17,251 bases of DNA. Origin: 2-01-FULL-45-10 sp964450115 (GTDB lineage Bacteria; Omnitrophota; Gorgyraeia; 2-01-FULL-45-10). The position numbers and the translations under genes are program-made. Where the stretch lies: positions 1 through 17,251 of the forward strand of contig CAYVCD010000028.1 of NCBI GenBank assembly GCA_964450115.1, in the 5' to 3' direction. A model generated the notes under the pieces. That model was not told the DNA's origin and searched no databases. It saw only the letters and a program-made list of their open reading frames with translations. The first letter of the stretch is position 1; each line of letters starts with the position of its first letter. Of this stretch, positions 14,920-17,251 are shown piece after piece.

Positions 14920-16494
14920 CTAGTGCTTAAAATGCCTGATGCCGGTAAGAGCCATAGCTATCCCGAGCCTGTCGGCGGCGGCTATCACCTCTTTATCCCT
15001 GATCGATCCACCAGGCTGTATTATAGCTTTCACGCCGGCCTTGGCGGCCTGCTCTATGCCATCTTCTTTCGGGAAGAAGGCGTCGCTCGCAAGAGTCGAA
15101 CCCTTAGCCCTGGCTCCGGCCTTGTTTACGGCGATCACGACCGAATCCACTCTCGACATCTGCCCCGCCCCGATACCGACGGTCTTTGTGCCATGACACA
15201 GGACTATCGAATTCGACTTGACGTGTTTCGCGATTATCGAGGCGAAAATCATGGATTTGATCTCCTCCCCGGAAGGCCTCGCTGCGGTCACAACTTTAAT
15301 ATCCTTTTCCGTGATAAATGCCGTATCTTTGTCCTGTATCAATACTCCGCCGGCCACCTTCTTCATATCACAAGTCACTTTGGAAGACTTCTCTCTAAAT
15401 TTCGGCACTTCCAGAAGCCTCAGATTCTTTTTAGCTTTTAACGCCTCCAGAGCTTTCGGCTCATAAGACGGGGCTATGATACATTCGACAAAGTCGGCTT
15501 CTTTCAGTATGGTCTCGGCCAGCTTAATATCGATGGGCCTGTTAAACCCCACTATGCTTCCGAACGCGCTCAAACGATCGCAGTCAAGAGCGTCCAAATA
15601 AGCGGCGTTAAGGTCTCCCGCCGTCGCGGCACCGCACGGATTGGTATGCTTTATTATGACAGCGGCCGGTTCGTTAAACTCACTTACCGTTTCGAGAGCG
15701 GCGTCGAGATCCATTATGTTATTAAATGATAATTCTTTACCATGCAGTTGCACAGCCCCGGAAATGCCTGTCCCGGCATCCGAGGCATCACCGTAAAAAG
15801 CCGCCTTCTGGTGGGGGTTCTCGCCGTAGCGAAGGTCCTGTATCTTCTTAAGGCGCAGATCGAGCGAATCGGGATAACCGACTCCGTCATTTTCCGCCAT
15901 GACGGGATCTTTAGAAAAGTACCTGTAAATAGCGGCGTCATATTCCGAGGTTCTCTTAAAAACCTTAGCGCCAAGCGCCGCGAGCAATTCTTCCGAAATG
16001 CTACCACCGGATTTATCCATCTCTTTTACGACGCGGCCGTAATCTTCGGGATCCGAGATCACGCAGACGGATCGATGGTTCTTTGCCGCGCTCCTTAACA
16101 TGGACGGCCCGCCGATATCGATATTCTCTATAGCCTCTTCCTTTTTTACTCCCGGTTTTGAAACGGTCTTCTCGAAAGGATAAAGGTTCACGACGACCAT
16201 GTCTATAAGCCCTATGCCGTGTTTTTCCACGGTATCCATATGCTCCTTATCTCCTCTGAGTGCGAGGAGCCCTCCATGGATCGTCGGATGGAGGGTCTTA
16301 ACCCTGCCACCCAGCATCTCAGGAAAACCCGTGTATTCAGAGACGTCCTTGACCGGTATCCCGATCGCCCTTATGGCCTTAGCAGTGCCTCCGGTAGAGA
16401 TTATCTCGACATTGAACTTATGAAGCGTTCTTACCAAATCGACTAACCCAGCCTTATCGGAGACGCTTATCAAAGCTCTTTTAATTTTTATCAT
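14920..16494 (-). CDS. purH: Bifunctional AICAR formyltransferase / IMP cyclohydrolase
   Basis: Catalyses the last two steps of de novo IMP synthesis, using 10-formyl-THF. It has 524 residues, the normal size. The N-terminal MGS-like IMP cyclohydrolase domain (1 to about 195) shows ALISVSDKAGL, ISTGGTAKAI, GGRVKTLHPTIHGGLL and NIDIGGPSMLRSAAKN. The AICAR transformylase part has DLRYGENPHQKAAFY, the KHTNPCGAA motif with Lys282 and His283, a GIGAGQMSRVDS loop, DAFFPKEDG and the diagnostic C-terminus TGIRHFKH. The ATG at 16494 overlaps the gpmA stop as ATGA, and the stop is immediately followed by the folC ATG. Confidence 0.98.
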   Translation of the reverse strand: MIKIKRALISVSDKAGLVDLVRTLHKFNVEIISTGGTAKAIRAIGIPVKDVSEYTGFPEMLGGRVKTLHPTIHGGLLALRGDKEHMDTVEKHGIGLIDMVVVNLYPFEKTVSKPGVKKEEAIENIDIGGPSMLRSAAKNHRSVCVISDPEDYGRVVKEMDKSGGSISEELLAALGAKVFKRTSEYDAAIYRYFSKDPVMAENDGVGYPDSLDLRLKKIQDLRYGENPHQKAAFYGDASDAGTGISGAVQLHGKELSFNNIMDLDAALETVSEFNEPAAVIIKHTNPCGAATAGDLNAAYLDALDCDRLSAFGSIVGFNRPIDIKLAETILKEADFVECIIAPSYEPKALEALKAKKNLRLLEVPKFREKSSKVTCDMKKVAGGVLIQDKDTAFITEKDIKVVTAARPSGEEIKSMIFASIIAKHVKSNSIVLCHGTKTVGIGAGQMSRVDSVVIAVNKAGARAKGSTLASDAFFPKEDGIEQAAKAGVKAIIQPGGSIRDKEVIAAADRLGIAMALTGIRHFKH

Positions 16495-17240
16495 TTCTTC
16501 GCTTTGCCCTGGTTAGCTACCTCTTCCATCGCTTTTTTTACCTCTTCCGGATCGCCGAGATAATAATTTTTTATCGGCTTAAGATCGTCGGTGAGCTCGT
16601 AAACAAGCGGCAGGCCGGTGGGTATATTCATGCCCACTATATCTTTATCGGATACGTTATCCAGATATTTTACGAGCGCCCTTAAACTGTTTCCGTGTGC
16701 GGCGATTATGACGCGCTTGCCGGACTTTACGGAAGGAGCTATAACTTCATGCCAATACGGCAAAAATCTGGCGACGGTATCTTTCAGACACTCAGTGAGC
16801 GGTATATCCTTCTTATCGAGATCTTTATACCGGGGATCTCCGGCCGGTGATCTCGGATCGCCTTTCTCCAGAGCGGGCGGCGGTATGTCATAACTTCTGC
16901 GCCATACGAGAACCTGAGACTCTCCGTATTTCGCAGCCGTCTCCGCCTTATTCAGCCCCTGAAGCGCTCCGTAATGGCGCTCGTTCAATCTCCAGGAGTT
17001 ATGTACCGGTATCCATGCAAGATCCATCTCCTCAAGCGTTATCCAGAGCGTCTTTATAGCGCGCTTCAATACCGACGTGTAAGCCGCGTCGAATACAAAA
17101 CCTTCTTTCTTCAGAACCTTCCCGGCCTTATGGGCTTCTGTCAGCCCCTTCTCCGAAAGATCCACATCCGTCCATCCGGTAAAACGGTTTTCCTTATTCC
17201 ACTGGCTTTCGCCGTGCCTTAAGAGAACTATTTTTTTCAT
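16491..17240 (-). CDS. gpmA: 2,3-bisphosphoglycerate-dependent phosphoglycerate mutase
   Basis: Interconverts 3- and 2-phosphoglycerate in glycolysis through a phosphohistidine. The 249-residue product matches E. coli GpmA in length and motifs: LLRHGESQWNKENRFTGW with phospho-acceptor His9, LNERHYGALQG with Glu87, WRRSYDIPPP and AAHGNSLRAL with His182. The ATG at 17240 was chosen over the preceding in-frame TTG (17243) because AGGAG lies 6 bases before it. Its promoter, if any, lies outside the window. It opens the visible gpmA-purH-folC-mnmE-folE run. Confidence 0.97.
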   Translation of the reverse strand: MKKIVLLRHGESQWNKENRFTGWTDVDLSEKGLTEAHKAGKVLKKEGFVFDAAYTSVLKRAIKTLWITLEEMDLAWIPVHNSWRLNERHYGALQGLNKAETAAKYGESQVLVWRRSYDIPPPALEKGDPRSPAGDPRYKDLDKKDIPLTECLKDTVARFLPYWHEVIAPSVKSGKRVIIAAHGNSLRALVKYLDNVSDKDIVGMNIPTGLPLVYELTDDLKPIKNYYLGDPEEVKKAMEEVANQGKAKK

Positions 17241-17251
17241 CAATTTCTCCT

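Noticed and set aside
14923..15441. 172-codon plus-strand ORF opposite purH
   Set aside because: Antisense shadow of a full-length, motif-complete purH.

Overview
The window reads as a fragment of a Gram-negative (diderm) bacterial genome, probably a metagenome-assembled or draft scaffold, because it contains one run of exactly 100 N. Diderm evidence: an MlaE/F/D-type MCE lipid transporter, a signal-peptide-bearing outer-membrane beta-barrel ending in Phe, and a membrane-anchored LysM/L,D-transpeptidase. The gene mix and the long-repeat exported protein recall Candidatus Omnitrophota (PVC-like lineages). That is a recollection-based guess, not something the sequence proves. All 17 confident genes lie on the minus strand, so transcription runs from high to low coordinates.

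Block A (17240 to 11545), central and one-carbon metabolism: gpmA, purH, folC, mnmE and folE. The first four overlap or abut (ATGA overlap, zero gap, 8-base overlap). After gpmA, the genes share folate: folE starts folate synthesis, folC makes and polyglutamylates it, purH uses 10-formyl-THF and mnmE uses methylene-THF. mnmE carries a 28-residue insertion that begins with a heptamer repeat.

Block B (11540 to 4238), envelope operon: a good sigma70-type promoter (TTGAAA-N17-TATAAT, with a palindrome overlapping the -35 and spacer) precedes a DUF212/divergent PAP2 protein. It is followed at gaps of 7 to 69 bases by a LysM L,D-transpeptidase, accA, an RsbW-type serine kinase/anti-sigma ATPase, a STAS protein, mlaE, mlaF, mlaD and a CHASE2-PP2C (SpoIIE-like) phosphatase. 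The kinase, STAS protein and phosphatase form a complete partner-switching module wrapped around a lipid ABC transporter, with no sigma factor in sight. The most interesting hypothesis is that the STAS protein is an MlaB-like transporter subunit whose activity is gated by serine phosphorylation.

Block C (4241 to 1), secreted and surface proteins: an outer-membrane beta-barrel protein and a very long exported clan GH-A (GH5-like) glycoside hydrolase. Each has its own TTGACA-N16-TATACT promoter. The glycosidase has a YD/RHS-like N-terminal region, a catalytic barrel, and a C-terminal array of 81- to 84-residue repeats that leaves the window at base 1. The 100 N gap lies inside the array exactly where two repeat copies would join in frame, so the gap length is a placeholder and the real copy number is unknown.

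No tRNA, rRNA, CRISPR array or insertion sequence was seen.
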